Assembly (NCBI RefSeq): GCF_025210165.1 | Contig: NZ_JAOASI010000007.1 | Coordinates: forward strand, 1-39,871 | Direction of reading: 5' to 3' | Length of the DNA stretch: 39,871 nt | From: Tepidibacter sp. | GTDB taxonomy: Bacteria; Bacillota; Clostridia; Peptostreptococcales; Peptostreptococcaceae | Part shown: piece after piece, positions 1-11,450 of the stretch | Position numbering within the stretch: position 1 is the first letter of the stretch | Layout of the letters: each line of letters opens with the position of its first letter | Notes under the pieces: model-generated | What the model was told of the DNA's origin: nothing | Databases searched by the model: none | The model's input: the letters and a program-made list of their open reading frames with translations, nothing else | Program-made: the position numbers and the translations under genes

Positions 1-104
<104 letters not shown>

Positions 105-234
105 AGTTTGTCAGTACTCAGTAAACTGACTTAATGTGTTTTTCCGAAAATCACTGTTGTGATTTATTTATAACCTACTGTTTAATTTTCAAAGTTCACT
201 TCCAGTTTTTGTGGCCGTGTCGGCTACAAGTAAT
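105..234 (-). other. 16S rRNA leader region
   Basis: This is the transcribed leader between promoter and mature 16S. On the minus strand it contains a CTTTGAAAATTAAACAG segment (about 200-180), typical of Firmicutes rRNA leaders and intergenic spacers, where such boxA-like sequence supports antitermination. No open reading frame is seen. Confidence 0.6.
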
Positions 235-263
235 AATATATCATTTATCGTTTCATGTGTCAA
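235..263 (-). promoter_or_regulatory. rRNA operon promoter
   Basis: On the minus strand there is a perfect -35 TTGACA (263-258), a 17-nt spacer and a -10 TATATT (240-235), pointing at the 16S gene. This is a SigA-type promoter. A nearly identical arrangement (TTGACA, 17 nt, TATTAT, with GTG before the -35) drives the tRNA cluster at the other end of the window. Confidence 0.85.
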
Positions 264-324
264 CACTTTTCTACATTTTTTTTAATAAGTTATCCGCAAT
301 ATGAGAATTTTATAATACCTTGTA

Positions 325-435
325 TATAAAAAAGTCTTCCTTTTAAATATTTTCAATGTAGACTTTTTTGAAACTCATAACGAAAATTATACTTATCCAC
401 AATTTAAAGATGATTATAATTTCCTATTCGTTATA
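325..435 (-). repeat. 108-bp two-hairpin repeat, copy 1
   Basis: Read on the minus strand, this segment is about 90% identical to 12074-12185. It is bounded by TATA on both sides (432-435 and 325-328). It folds as two consecutive hairpins: an ATAACGAA...TTCGTTAT arm pair, and AAAAAAGTCT...AGACTTTTTT, which is perfect over 10 bp. There are no terminal inverted repeats linking the two ends and no coding capacity. The TATA flanks and the clean insertion seen in copy 2 suggest a small non-autonomous mobile element. This copy also carries one perfect DnaA-box sequence (391-399 region). Confidence 0.8.
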
Positions 436-445
436 AAATGAACTC

Positions 446-477
446 CCACCACTTTTAGAAGTGGGAGAGTTTTTTCT
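446..477. terminator. Terminator hairpin after sigB
   Basis: A GC-rich stem (CTCCCAC with GTGGGAG, about 449-473) lies just past the sigB stop codon. The T-run is on the plus-strand side (GTTTTTTC), and a weaker T-rich stretch follows on the minus side. It is probably bidirectional and separates the sigB operon from the rRNA promoter. Confidence 0.65.
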
Positions 478-484
478 AGGAAAT

Positions 485-1264
485 TTATTGTATTTTTTCA
501 TATTCTTGCCTTAGTTTTGCCACTATCTTTTTTTCTATTCTAGATATTGTCATTTGAGATACATTCAATTCTTTTGCTAATTCACTTTGTGTTTTATTAT
601 TAAAAAATCTATCTTTCATGATTTTAATTTGAACCTCATCAAGAGTTTTCATAAATTTATGTAAGAAATCTTCATTTTCTATTTTAGAGAAATTTTTATC
701 TTCATCACCCATTAAATCCATTAGCTTAACTTGCTTATCATCTCCATCATTATCATAGGTTATATCTAGTGATGTTGTATTATATCCTTGAGAAGCTTCC
801 ATGGCCTCTAAAACTTCTTCTTCCGAACATCCCAAGTAAATAGCTATATCTATAACCTTGGGAGACTTTTGTTTTTTCTGTTGAAGCTCAACTCTAGCTT
901 TATTAACTTTTTTTGATAATTCCTGTATTCTTCTTGGAACTCTTACAGCCCAACCCTTATCTCTAAAGTATTTTTTTATTTCTCCAACTATAGTGGGTGT
1001 TGCAAAACTCGAAAATTCATATCCTTTTTCTACATTAAATCTATCAATAGCATATATAAGTGCTAATGATCCAACCTGATAAATATCTTCATATTCAATT
1101 CCCTTATTAATGAATTTTCTAGATAGTATATCAACTATATATATATAGTTTTCAATTAATCTATTTCTTATATTTATATCTTTCGTTTCTTTGTATTTTA
1201 TGAATAATTCTTTAGTATCTATTAATTTATCATTATTATTTGTAGCTTTTGCTACATTTTTCAT
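485..1264 (-). CDS. sigB: RNA polymerase sigma factor SigB/SigF/SigG family
   Basis: This is a 259-residue alternative sigma factor. Region 2 holds the core-binding and -10 recognition segment (QVGSLALIYAIDRF through SSFATPTIVGEIKKYFRDKG), followed by a basic helix (VRVPRRIQEL). Region 4 carries a C-terminal helix-turn-helix (QSELAKELNVSQMTISRIE). The start codon overlaps the stop of the upstream rsbW gene by one base, implying translational coupling. With RsbW as anti-sigma factor and RsbV as antagonist just upstream, it is best called the general-stress sigma factor SigB; sporulation SigF is the alternative. The gyrA-side location resembles the sigB operon I recall in C. difficile. No PP2C phosphatase that would reactivate RsbV lies in the window. 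Confidence 0.9.
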   Translation of the reverse strand: MKNVAKATNNNDKLIDTKELFIKYKETKDINIRNRLIENYIYIVDILSRKFINKGIEYEDIYQVGSLALIYAIDRFNVEKGYEFSSFATPTIVGEIKKYFRDKGWAVRVPRRIQELSKKVNKARVELQQKKQKSPKVIDIAIYLGCSEEEVLEAMEASQGYNTTSLDITYDNDGDDKQVKLMDLMGDEDKNFSKIENEDFLHKFMKTLDEVQIKIMKDRFFNNKTQSELAKELNVSQMTISRIEKKIVAKLRQEYEKIQ

Positions 1265-1707
1265 TAAATATCATCTCCTAAGTGCTTAGTCATTTTTACT
1301 ATTGATCCAGATCCTTCTTCAGATGTAAATTCTACTTCATCCATAAGACTTCTAACAATAAAAAGACCAAGCCCACCTTCTTTAGGATTTAATAAATCCG
1401 GTTCTTGTATTTGAGATGGATTGCATCCTTTTCCATCATCCTTTATTAATATAGATAAACTACTGCGTGATACTAAAAAATTAACATAAAAATTTTTATC
1501 TAATCCATGTTTTATGGCATTAGTGCATCCTTCTGCTACTGCAACCTTTATATCTTCTATTTCTTCTATATCAAATCCCATTCTATTTGCAATTGCAGAA
1601 ACAGTTAGCCTTATAACCCCTACATATTCAGGTTTGCTAGGTATTGTCATCTCTATTGTATCTATTATATTATCTTCCTTATCTTCTTTCTTAATTACTG
1701 GTGTCAA
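1264..1707 (-). CDS. rsbW: Anti-sigma factor, serine-protein kinase RsbW
   Basis: This 147-residue GHKL-type kinase binds and inactivates SigB and phosphorylates the antagonist RsbV. The ATP-binding motifs are visible: N-box around E59-H67 (EGCTNAIKH), G1 at D90-G94 (DDGKG) and G2 at G111-G114 (GGLGLF). The start is TTG, preceded at a normal distance by GGAGGG. The gene lies two bases after rsbV and overlaps sigB by one base, so the three are one operon. SpoIIAB has the same fold; the name follows from the partner genes and the lack of a sporulation operon context. Confidence 0.9.
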   Translation of the reverse strand: MTPVIKKEDKEDNIIDTIEMTIPSKPEYVGVIRLTVSAIANRMGFDIEEIEDIKVAVAEGCTNAIKHGLDKNFYVNFLVSRSSLSILIKDDGKGCNPSQIQEPDLLNPKEGGLGLFIVRSLMDEVEFTSEEGSGSIVKMTKHLGDDI

Positions 1708-1709
1708 AT

Positions 1710-2027
1710 TTATCCCTCCACTTTAAATATTTTATCTAAACCAGTTATATTGAATATCTTTTTTACATTTTGCTTTGCATTAATTATATATATATCCTTT
1801 TCATTTATTTTTAATCTTTTTAATATTCCTATTAACACTCCTAATCCTGTAGAATCTATGTATTCTAAATTAGAAGCATTTAGAATTATATCTTTTGTAT
1901 TTGAAGATACAGACTCTATCAAGCTATCCTTTAACTCATTAGCTGTATATATATCAATTTCTCCATGTACATCTATATTCCATGAATCTTTATTATCATC
2001 AAAATTTTTGTTTATTATAATAGACAT
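1710..2027 (-). CDS. rsbV: Anti-sigma factor antagonist RsbV (STAS domain)
   Basis: This is a single STAS domain of 105 residues. The conserved DSTGLGVLIG motif gives the phosphorylatable Ser59. Unphosphorylated RsbV would sequester RsbW and free the sigma factor. I chose the ATG at 2027 over an in-frame TTG six bases upstream because the AAGGAG ribosome-binding site is eight bases from the ATG and only two from the TTG. It is followed directly by rsbW. Confidence 0.9.
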   Translation of the reverse strand: MSIIINKNFDDNKDSWNIDVHGEIDIYTANELKDSLIESVSSNTKDIILNASNLEYIDSTGLGVLIGILKRLKINEKDIYIINAKQNVKKIFNITGLDKIFKVEG

Positions 2028-2042
2028 ATCCAACGCTCCTTT

Positions 2043-2318
2043 TTACTTTTTTTTCACAAATATTTTATTTACAAATTTTACACTTTGTATAATTCCCGAT
2101 ATATTACTTCCTAACGACATTATTTTTTCAACGTCTCCAGTTATACTGTCTAAGTTAGTCACTATATTTCCTACTTTTTTTTCATTTTGTTCTATCATTT
2201 TATTTAAGTTTATTATTATTTTACTGGAAGATTTTATTGCATTTCCTAAATTTATACAAACAAATATAAATCCTATAGCCATTATTAATATGCCTAATTG
2301 CCATACACTAATTTCCAT
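2043..2318 (-). CDS. DUF948-like membrane-anchored protein
   Basis: A 91-residue protein with one N-terminal membrane segment (about residues 6-25) followed by a long polar, probably helical tail ending in KKK. This is the architecture of DUF948 proteins, small single-pass Firmicutes proteins often found beside YtxH proteins and linked to general stress. Its place between the YtxH gene and rsbV suggests it belongs to the SigB operon. No enzymatic motif is visible and the molecular function is unknown. Confidence 0.7.
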   Translation of the reverse strand: MEISVWQLGILIMAIGFIFVCINLGNAIKSSSKIIINLNKMIEQNEKKVGNIVTNLDSITGDVEKIMSLGSNISGIIQSVKFVNKIFVKKK

Positions 2319-2321
2319 ATT

Positions 2322-2582
2322 TTATTCTTCCTCCTTGTCAAAAGTCTTACTTATAATTATTTCATCTTCAATATTAATAATTTCATCATCACTCAATCTA
2401 TCAATTATGTTTTTCATGGAACTTTTAACTTTTGTCTTAAATTCTTCAGGGTCATTTACTATATCTCTAGTTACATTTAATACATCTTCTCTAGATTCTT
2501 TCCCACTCTTTGGCGCAAATAATAAAGCTATTATCGCTCCTATTAAACCTCCAAATATAAAATATCCACTCTTTTTGCTCAT
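2322..2582 (-). CDS. YtxH domain-containing protein
   Basis: An 86-residue protein with a glycine-rich membrane segment (residues 7-22) followed by the YtxH signature LLFAPKSGKESRE, then an acidic helical tail. YtxH-family proteins are single-pass stress proteins of unknown mechanism, and YtxH/YtxG of Bacillus are SigB targets. It is the first gene after the gyrA terminator, so it probably heads the ytxH-DUF948-rsbV-rsbW-sigB transcription unit. Confidence 0.8.
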   Translation of the reverse strand: MSKKSGYFIFGGLIGAIIALLFAPKSGKESREDVLNVTRDIVNDPEEFKTKVKSSMKNIIDRLSDDEIINIEDEIIISKTFDKEEE

Positions 2583-2648
2583 ATTAAACCCCCTTTTTGA
2601 TAAATCAAGTTATTGATTTTAAAATTATTTTATCAGATTTTATATGAA

Positions 2649-2678
2649 AAAAGAATAGGATTTGACCCCTATTCTTCT
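2649..2678 (-). terminator. gyrA terminator
   Basis: A 9-bp perfect stem (AAGAATAGG at 2651-2659 with CCTATTCTT at 2668-2676) is followed on the minus strand by a T-run. It overlaps the gyrA stop codon and separates the gyr operon from the SigB operon. Confidence 0.85.
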
Positions 2679-5095
2679 CCAGCTATTTTAGCCATAGACA
2701 CTACATAACATTCTTCATCCGTTCTCATAAGTTTAACACCGCTAGTTACTCTACTAAGCTTAGATATTTCTTCTACCGCAATTCTTATTAATACTCCTTC
2801 AGAATTAATCATCATAAGCTCATCTTCTTCATTTACTACCTTAGCTCCTATTAAGCTTCCTGTCTTCTCATTTATATTATAAGTTTTAAGGCCTTTTCCA
2901 CCTCTATTTTGTATTCTGTACTCATCTACACAACTTCTTTTTCCATAACCATTCTCACTTACAACAAGAAGTTCACTTCCTTCATCTACAAGCTCCATAG
3001 AAACCACTATATTATCCTTATTAAGGCTTATACCCTTAACTCCCATAGCACTTCTTCCCATTTCTCTAACATCTTTCTCACTGAACTTAATAGCCATACC
3101 GTCCTTACTTACTAACATAATCTCTTGATTTCCATTAGTTATCTTAACTCCTATAAGCTCATCATCTTCTCTTAAGTTAATAGCTATTAATCCATTTCTA
3201 TTACTCTTTCTAAATTCACTCAAAGCAGTCTTTTTGATTATACCATTCTTAGTACAAAGAACAAGGTATTTTTCTTCATGCTCCTCAGGTATAGGAATTA
3301 AAGCTGTTATCTTTTCTTCCTTATCAAGAGGTATTAAGTTTATCATAGCTGTTCCTTTTGCTTGTCTCTTGCCTTCAGGTATTTCATAAGCATTTATTCT
3401 ATAAACCCTACCCTTATTAGTGAAACATGCAAGTCTACTGTGAGTAGTAGTAGTTATTAGATGCTCTACAAAATCTTCTTCTCTAGTAGTTAAAGCTGAT
3501 ATTCCCTTTCCACCTCTTTTTTGGCTCTTATAAGTATCAGATGGAAGTCTCTTTATGTATCCAAAATGAGTTAATGTTACGGCAATTTCTTCATCTTCGA
3601 TTAAATCTTTAATATCTATTTCACCAGCAACTGCTTGTATATCAGTTTTTCTATCATCACCATATTTATCCCTTATAAGTGTTATTTCATCTTTTATAAG
3701 ATTTAAAAGTATTCTCTCATCTGCTAATATTTCTTTTAATCTATTTATAACCTTCAATAATTCTTCATATTCTTCTTGAATCTTTTCTATTTCAAGACCA
3801 GTAAGCTTTTGAAGTCTCATATCAAGTATAGCTTGCGCTTGAATTTCACTAAGATCAAATCTTTCAACAAGATTAATCTTCGCTTCTTGACCATTCTTAG
3901 AAGCCTTTATGATGCTTATGACTTCATCAATATTATCAAGAGCTATCTTTAATCCCTCTAATATATGAGCTCTTTCTTCTGCTTTTCTTAACTCATATTG
4001 AGTTCTTCTAGTTACAACATCTTTTTGATGTTCTAAATAGTAATATAACATCTGTTTTAGATTTAAAACTTTAGGCTCTCCATTTACAAGAGATAGCATT
4101 ATTATACTGAAAGTATCTTCAAGTTGAGAATGTTTATAAAGCTTGTTAAGGACTATGTTTGCATTAGCATCTCTCTTAATCTCTATTACAATTCTCATAC
4201 CTTTTCTATTACTCTCATCTCTAAGATCAGATATTCCCTCTACCTTCTTATCCTTAACAAGGTCAGCTATTTTTTCAACAAGCTTAGCCTTATTAACAAG
4301 ATAAGGAATCTCTGTTATTACTATTTGCTCTCTGCCCTTTGATGTTTCTTCTATTTCAGCCTTTGCTCTTACCTTTGCTTTTCCTCTACCAGTTCTATAA
4401 GCCTTCATAATACTTTCCTTACCCATTATAGTAGATCCTGTTGGGAAGTCTGGTCCTTTTATAAATTCAGTAAGATCCTCTACATCACAATCTGGGTTGT
4501 CAATTAAATGAATAACACCATCTATAACCTCTCTTAAGTTGTGTGGAGGAATAGAAGTTGCCATACCAACGGCTATACCATTAGACCCGTTAACTAATAA
4601 GTTAGGGAATCTAGATGGAAGAACTGATGGTTCTTTTAATGTATCATCAAAGTTAGGTGTGTAATCTACTGTTTCTTTATCTATATCTCTTAAAAGCTCC
4701 ATCGTAAGTTTTTCCATTTTAGCTTCCGTGTAACGCATTGCAGCAGGAGAATCTCCATCTATTGATCCAAAGTTACCGTGACCGTTAACTAAAGTATATC
4801 TAGTAGAAAATTCTTGAGCCATTCTAACCATAGCAAGATAAACAGCACTATCTCCATGTGGATGGTACTTACCTAGTACATCCCCAACAATACGGGCTGA
4901 TTTTCTATATGCTTTATCTGGAGTCAAATTAAGTTCACTCATAGAATAAAGAATTCTTCTATGAACTGGCTTTAATCCATCTCTTACATCAGGAAGTGCA
5001 CGTCCAACTATTACACTCATCGCATAATCGATATACGATTTTTTCATTTCATCTTCTATTTCAACAGGGACTATCCTATCCTTATATTCACTCAT
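2669..5095 (-). CDS. gyrA: DNA gyrase subunit A
   Basis: This is a full-length gyrase A subunit (808 residues) that breaks and rejoins DNA in the A2B2 enzyme introducing negative supercoils. The catalytic tyrosine is Tyr122 in [10 protein letters not shown], and the C-terminal half holds the beta-pinwheel repeats, including QKRGGKG, the GyrA box that distinguishes gyrase from topoisomerase IV. In the quinolone-resistance region Ser83 is present, but residue 87, normally Asp or Glu, is Leu ([14 protein letters not shown]). It follows gyrB with a short gap and ends in a terminator. Confidence 0.97.
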   Translation of the reverse strand: MSEYKDRIVPVEIEDEMKKSYIDYAMSVIVGRALPDVRDGLKPVHRRILYSMSELNLTPDKAYRKSARIVGDVLGKYHPHGDSAVYLAMVRMAQEFSTRYTLVNGHGNFGSIDGDSPAAMRYTEAKMEKLTMELLRDIDKETVDYTPNFDDTLKEPSVLPSRFPNLLVNGSNGIAVGMATSIPPHNLREVIDGVIHLIDNPDCDVEDLTEFIKGPDFPTGSTIMGKESIMKAYRTGRGKAKVRAKAEIEETSKGREQIVITEIPYLVNKAKLVEKIADLVKDKKVEGISDLRDESNRKGMRIVIEIKRDANANIVLNKLYKHSQLEDTFSIIMLSLVNGEPKVLNLKQMLYYYLEHQKDVVTRRTQYELRKAEERAHILEGLKIALDNIDEVISIIKASKNGQEAKINLVERFDLSEIQAQAILDMRLQKLTGLEIEKIQEEYEELLKVINRLKEILADERILLNLIKDEITLIRDKYGDDRKTDIQAVAGEIDIKDLIEDEEIAVTLTHFGYIKRLPSDTYKSQKRGGKGISALTTREEDFVEHLITTTTHSRLACFTNKGRVYRINAYEIPEGKRQAKGTAMINLIPLDKEEKITALIPIPEEHEEKYLVLCTKNGIIKKTALSEFRKSNRNGLIAINLREDDELIGVKITNGNQEIMLVSKDGMAIKFSEKDVREMGRSAMGVKGISLNKDNIVVSMELVDEGSELLVVSENGYGKRSCVDEYRIQNRGGKGLKTYNINEKTGSLIGAKVVNEEDELMMINSEGVLIRIAVEEISKLSRVTSGVKLMRTDEECYVVSMAKIAGEE

Positions 5096-5115
5096 TTAAA
5101 TATCCCCTCTCTTTC

Positions 5116-7280
<2,165 letters not shown>

Positions 7281-7292
7281 AATAAAATCCTC

Positions 7293-8393
7293 CTACTGGT
7301 TAGCCCTTCCTTTTTCAATATAAATTATATTTACATCTTTATCTTCAAAAATCAGTTTATGATTCTCCTCAGCACTAGTTATAAAAATTTGAATTTCTTC
7401 AAATTCTTCAATTAATAATTTCTGTCTTCTTTGGTCTAACTCACTGAATATGTCATCTAATAGAAGAATTGGATATTCTCCTATTTCCTCTTTTATAAGT
7501 TCTATTTCAGATAACTTCAATGATATAGATGCTGTTCTTTGCTGTCCTTGAGATCCATACAATCTAACATCTAATTTATTTATAAAAATACTAATATCAT
7601 CTCTATGAGGTCCAATTTTTGTAGTTCTATATTGTCTATCTAAGTTTCGACTAGATTTTAATTGATTTAAAAATTTACTTTTTAAAACTTCTAAATCATC
7701 ATCCTCATTTACTTTAATTTGATTTACATATTCTATTTTTAAATCTTCTAAACTTCTAGTTAGGTTTTTATGAATTTTTTTAGATAACAACTCTATTTTC
7801 TTTATAAAATCTCTTCTATACAAATATATATATCTTGCATATTCACTTAGTTTTTGGTCATATATGTCAAGTAAATTCTCATCTATATAGTTAGATTTTA
7901 ATAGTTTATTTCTTTGAGTTAATATTTTATTGTAATTAGAAATGTAATTATAATACAAGGGAATTATCTGACTTATCTCTCTATCTATAAATTTTCGCCT
8001 CTCTTTTGGACCATCTTTTACAAGTTTCAGGTCTTCTGGCGAAAATATAACAACATTTAAATTTCCTAATAAATGCATAATTTTATCTATTGAAATTTTA
8101 TTTATTTTTATGCCTTTTTTCACGTTATTTCCAATAACTAACTCTATTATATTATCTTCCAGTTTCTTGCAAAATATTCCACCTACATAGCTGTTTTCAC
8201 TATTAAATCGTATTAATTCTTTATCTTTGTTAGTTCTAAACGACTTTCCTATACTCATTAAGTATATAGCTTCTAATATATTAGTTTTCCCTTGTCCGTT
8301 TTTACCTAACAATAAATTTATTTTTTTATCGAAATTTAGATACAACTGATCATAATTTCTAAAATTAATAAGTTTGATACTTTTTAAGTACAC
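7293..8393 (-). CDS. recF: DNA replication and repair protein RecF
   Basis: An SMC-like ATPase (366 residues) that with RecO and RecR loads RecA at gapped DNA. Walker A is GKNGQGKT (residues 30-37); the ABC signature region and Walker B (YPILLLDDIFSELD) are near the C-terminus, with the family motif GPHRDDI between. The start is GTG with a GGGGAG ribosome-binding site. It sits in the usual place between yaaA and remB/gyrB. Confidence 0.97.
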   Translation of the reverse strand: MYLKSIKLINFRNYDQLYLNFDKKINLLLGKNGQGKTNILEAIYLMSIGKSFRTNKDKELIRFNSENSYVGGIFCKKLEDNIIELVIGNNVKKGIKINKISIDKIMHLLGNLNVVIFSPEDLKLVKDGPKERRKFIDREISQIIPLYYNYISNYNKILTQRNKLLKSNYIDENLLDIYDQKLSEYARYIYLYRRDFIKKIELLSKKIHKNLTRSLEDLKIEYVNQIKVNEDDDLEVLKSKFLNQLKSSRNLDRQYRTTKIGPHRDDISIFINKLDVRLYGSQGQQRTASISLKLSEIELIKEEIGEYPILLLDDIFSELDQRRQKLLIEEFEEIQIFITSAEENHKLIFEDKDVNIIYIEKGRANQ

Positions 8394-8409
8394 AAAAAGC
8401 TCCCCTATC

Positions 8410-8616
8410 CTATAGTACCTTTATCTCAATCCCATCAACTTCTATAATATCATTAGATCTTATTTTCTTTCCTCTTTGATGAGCAACCTCTCCATTAACT
8501 TTAACTTCACCATCTGCTATTATATTCTTAGCATGACCACCAGAACCTACTATATCAGCTAATTTTAAAAGTTGATCTAACTTTATAAATTCTGAATCTA
8601 TTTTGATGTGTTTCAT
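8410..8616 (-). CDS. yaaA: S4-domain RNA-binding protein YaaA
   Basis: A 68-residue stand-alone S4 domain (FIKLDQLLKLADIVGSGGHA, then DGEVKVNGEVAHQRGKKIR). The Bacillus homologue YaaA is encoded at the same place between dnaN and recF; its proposed role is in ribosome or 50S maturation. A good AGGAGG site precedes the ATG. A terminator at 8707-8730 separates it from dnaN, so yaaA-recF-remB-gyrB-gyrA has its own promoter, which I could not place with confidence. Confidence 0.9.
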   Translation of the reverse strand: MKHIKIDSEFIKLDQLLKLADIVGSGGHAKNIIADGEVKVNGEVAHQRGKKIRSNDIIEVDGIEIKVL

Positions 8617-8699
8617 AAAAAACGCCTCCTACATATTTAATGCATTTTTCTATTATATCATATAATAAATAAAAAAGTATTTCTATCGAATATTTTAAA

Positions 8700-8731
8700 A
8701 CAAAAGAACCCAACTTACCTAAGTTGGGTTT
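8700..8731 (-). terminator. dnaN terminator
   Basis: A perfect 11-bp palindrome stem with a 2-nt centre (AACCCAACTTA, CC, TAAGTTGGGTT, 8707-8730) is followed on the minus strand by CTTTTGTTTT. It ends the dnaA-dnaN transcript about 55 bases beyond dnaN. Confidence 0.9.
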
Positions 8732-8783
8732 ATACAAAAGCTAAAATAGCTAATACTAAACAATCTCTTTGAATTAAGTTTCA

Positions 8784-9893
8784 CTACGAGTTTGCTGAAA
8801 CTCTTACAGGTAGTAACAAATATACATAGTTATCTCCACTTACAGGTTTTAAAATACATGGGCTAACACTAGTAGTAAATTCTAAGTATATTTCATCACA
8901 ATCTAAAATCTTTAAAGCCTCTATAAAGTATCTTGAGTTAAAAGCAATATCTAAGTCCTCACCTTCTAATATAATAGGAATCTCTTCATGAACATTTCCT
9001 ATCTCAGAGTTAGAAGTTATAGTCATATTATCATCTCTTATTGAAAATTTAACTAAGTTATTCTTACCTTCTTTAGCTAAAAGAGATGCTCTCTCAATAC
9101 TGCTTAATAATTTTTTAGTATCAACCTTTACTCTTAAATTATATTCTCTTGGTATTAATTGCTTGTAGTTTATGAATTCACCTTCTAAAAGTCTAGTTAT
9201 TATCTTTGTATCCTTGATTAAGAAAAGACAATGCTTATCTGTGAAAGCTATTTTAAAGTTACCTTCTTCTTCAGATAATATTCTATTAACTTCATTTAAG
9301 GCTTTTCCCGGGATTATAACCTTACTGTTTCCAACATTATTTTCTATACTAGAGCTTCTAATTGCTAATCTATATCCATCTATTGCAACTAAATTTATAT
9401 CATTATCATGAACTTCTAAAAGTTCTCCCATAAGTATAGGCTTACTTTCATCTTGAGATATAGCAAAAACAGTTTGCTTTATCATATTTTTAAATAATTC
9501 TTCAGGAAGTTCATAAAATCTATCTTCATCAACTTCTTCAGGTTTTGGATATTCATTCGGATCATGTCCCTTTATTTTAAACTCAGAGCTTTCACATTTG
9601 ATACATATATTATTTTCTAAGTCTGTAGTTATTTCAACAAATGAATCTGGTAATTTTCTTATAATATCTCCAAATAGTCTTGAATCAATAACTATAGCGC
9701 CCTCTTCTATTATATCTGCATCTAAAAAAGTTTCTATCCCTAATTCTTGGTCATTACCAATCAATTTTATTTTATTATCAACAGTTTCAATAAAAATTCC
9801 CTTTAAAATAGGAACAGTCGTTTTATTTGAAACTCCTTTTTGAACAGTACTCACTTTATTAGCCAATAGTTTTTGACTACAAATTATTTTCAA
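8784..9893 (-). CDS. dnaN: DNA polymerase III beta sliding clamp
   Basis: The beta clamp (369 residues), three repeated clamp domains that dimerise around DNA and tether polymerase III. The family C-terminus, VYLLLPVRVS, is visible. Translation starts at TTG (9893-9891). Its AAGGAGG ribosome-binding site is separated from the start codon by exactly one consensus DnaA box (TTATCCACA), so DnaA binding and clamp expression share the same bases. It is downstream of dnaA across a 237-bp origin segment and ends before a strong terminator. Confidence 0.97.
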   Translation of the reverse strand: MKIICSQKLLANKVSTVQKGVSNKTTVPILKGIFIETVDNKIKLIGNDQELGIETFLDADIIEEGAIVIDSRLFGDIIRKLPDSFVEITTDLENNICIKCESSEFKIKGHDPNEYPKPEEVDEDRFYELPEELFKNMIKQTVFAISQDESKPILMGELLEVHDNDINLVAIDGYRLAIRSSSIENNVGNSKVIIPGKALNEVNRILSEEEGNFKIAFTDKHCLFLIKDTKIITRLLEGEFINYKQLIPREYNLRVKVDTKKLLSSIERASLLAKEGKNNLVKFSIRDDNMTITSNSEIGNVHEEIPIILEGEDLDIAFNSRYFIEALKILDCDEIYLEFTTSVSPCILKPVSGDNYVYLLLPVRVSANS

Positions 9894-10130
9894 TGTGGAT
9901 AACCTCCTTTGAATAAATATAATAAAAATATAATAAAAAAAATAGCAGTAGTAGTAATAGGGGCTGTTGATTTGTGGATAAGTCGTTATGAATATTGAAA
10001 TCTATACTTTTGGTATGTTGATAGAATGTTGATTACCCTAAACATTTTATTAACATTTTAGTGGATTATTAAAAAGCAAAAAAAATATTCACAATCTATT
10101 AAGATTTTATCAACGCCTTTTTGTGAATAA
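9894..10130. other. oriC: oriC segment 2 (dnaA-dnaN intergenic), unwinding region
   Basis: This segment holds the elements of a bacterial basal unwinding system. In order on the plus strand: a DnaA box in the dnaN leader (9894-9902), an AT-only tract (about 9911-9942), the DnaA-trios TAG CAG TAG TAG TAA TAG (9943-9960), a GC-rich spacer, and a perfect DnaA box TGTGGATAA (9973-9981). Further boxes are at 10122-10130 (TGTGAATAA) and, with one mismatch, 10084-10092. The layout matches the Bacillus subtilis unwinding region, so strand opening probably happens here rather than upstream of dnaA. Confidence 0.85.
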
Positions 10131-11450
10131 CTACTCCTTTAAATCGCTAATTATTTTATTTATTCTATCTTTTATATCTGAGTTAGTTTTTATATCCTTA
10201 ACTATCTTATCATGTGCGTGAATTACAGTAGTATGATCCCTACCCCCAAACTCTTCGCCAATCTTTGGTAAAGATAAATCTGTAAGTTCCCTAGTTAAAT
10301 ACATTGCTATCTGTCTTGGATATGCAATTGCTCTAGTTCTTTTTTTAGAGCTAAAATCGTCCATTTTTATATTAAAGTATTCAGATACTTTTTCCTTTAT
10401 AAGAGCTGCATTCAATTCTTGAGGCTTAGAAGAAGAAATGATATCTTTTAAGGCTTCAATTGCAAGTTCAAATGAAATTTCTTTGTTTGTAAGAGATGAG
10501 TAAGCTACAACTCTAGTTAAAGCTCCTTCAAGTTCTCTTATATTTGATTTTATATATTTAGCTATATAAGACATAACTTCGTTAGGTACCGTTATATTTT
10601 CCATTTGAGCTTTTTTTCTAAGAATTGCGATTCTTGTTTCAAAGTCAGGAGCTTGAATATCTGTTATAAGGCCCATTTCAAATCTAGATCTTAATCTATC
10701 CTCTAGAGTAGGAATTTCTTTAGGAGGTCGATCACTAGATATTATAATCTGCTTATTAGCTTCGTGAAGAGTATTAAATGTATGGAAGAATTCCTCTTGA
10801 GTTCTTTCCTTACCAGCAATAAATTGAATATCATCAACTAATAAAACATCTACATTTCTATATTTATTTCTGAACTCTTCATTTCTATCATCTTTTATAG
10901 AATTTATAAGCTCATTAGTGAATTTCTCAGATGATACATAAACTACTTTTGCATTCTTTGTATGAGATAAAATATGATGACCAATAGCTTGCATTAAGTG
11001 TGTTTTTCCAAGACCTACTCCCCCGTATAAGAACAGAGGATTATAAGCTCTAGCGGGAGCTTCTGCAACAGCAACACATGCAGCGTGAGCAAATCTATTG
11101 CTATTTCCTATAACAAATGTATCAAAAGTATATTTAGGATTTAAGTTTGAATAGCTTGGAACCTCTACTTTGGGTACGTTTTCATTTTCAAAATTTCTTA
11201 ATTCTTCTTCATCTAATATAAACTTTATTTTATATTTAGAAGATGATATTTGGTTTATAGAGCTCTCTATTAAATTCATATACCTAGCCTCTAAAATTCC
11301 TTTAGTAAAATCATTAGGAACAGATAACAATATAGTATTACTAGTTATCTTTAGAGGTTCAATAGGACTAAAAAAAGCATTAAAACTCGCAGGAGTTAAT
11401 TCTGTTTTTATTAATTTAAGAGAATTTTCCCATAAGGAAAGTAAATCCAT
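10131..11450 (-). CDS. dnaA: Chromosomal replication initiator protein DnaA
   Basis: The initiator AAA+ ATPase (439 residues) that binds DnaA boxes and opens oriC. Domain I covers about residues 1-80, and a very short linker follows. Domain III has Walker A GGVGLGKT (143-150) and Walker [12 protein letters not shown]. Domain IV ends with the DNA-binding signature [15 protein letters not shown]. The gene is flanked by DnaA-box clusters on both sides, so autoregulation is expected. The short domain II is typical of clostridial DnaA. Confidence 0.98.
   Translation of the reverse strand: MDLLSLWENSLKLIKTELTPASFNAFFSPIEPLKITSNTILLSVPNDFTKGILEARYMNLIESSINQISSSKYKIKFILDEEELRNFENENVPKVEVPSYSNLNPKYTFDTFVIGNSNRFAHAACVAVAEAPARAYNPLFLYGGVGLGKTHLMQAIGHHILSHTKNAKVVYVSSEKFTNELINSIKDDRNEEFRNKYRNVDVLLVDDIQFIAGKERTQEEFFHTFNTLHEANKQIIISSDRPPKEIPTLEDRLRSRFEMGLITDIQAPDFETRIAILRKKAQMENITVPNEVMSYIAKYIKSNIRELEGALTRVVAYSSLTNKEISFELAIEALKDIISSSKPQELNAALIKEKVSEYFNIKMDDFSSKKRTRAIAYPRQIAMYLTRELTDLSLPKIGEEFGGRDHTTVIHAHDKIVKDIKTNSDIKDRINKIISDLKE

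Noticed and set aside
391-399. DnaA box near the 16S gene as part of an origin or titration site
   Set aside because: It is a single box inside the 108-bp repeat and is not preserved in the other copy, so it is probably incidental.
1750-2616. Long plus-strand open frame of 288 codons
   Set aside because: It is antisense to rsbV, the DUF948 gene and the YtxH gene, is hydrophobic only because of AT bias, and has no ribosome-binding site.
8555-8737. 60-codon minus-strand frame overlapping yaaA
   Set aside because: It spans the dnaN terminator and runs into yaaA in a different frame; there is no ribosome-binding site.
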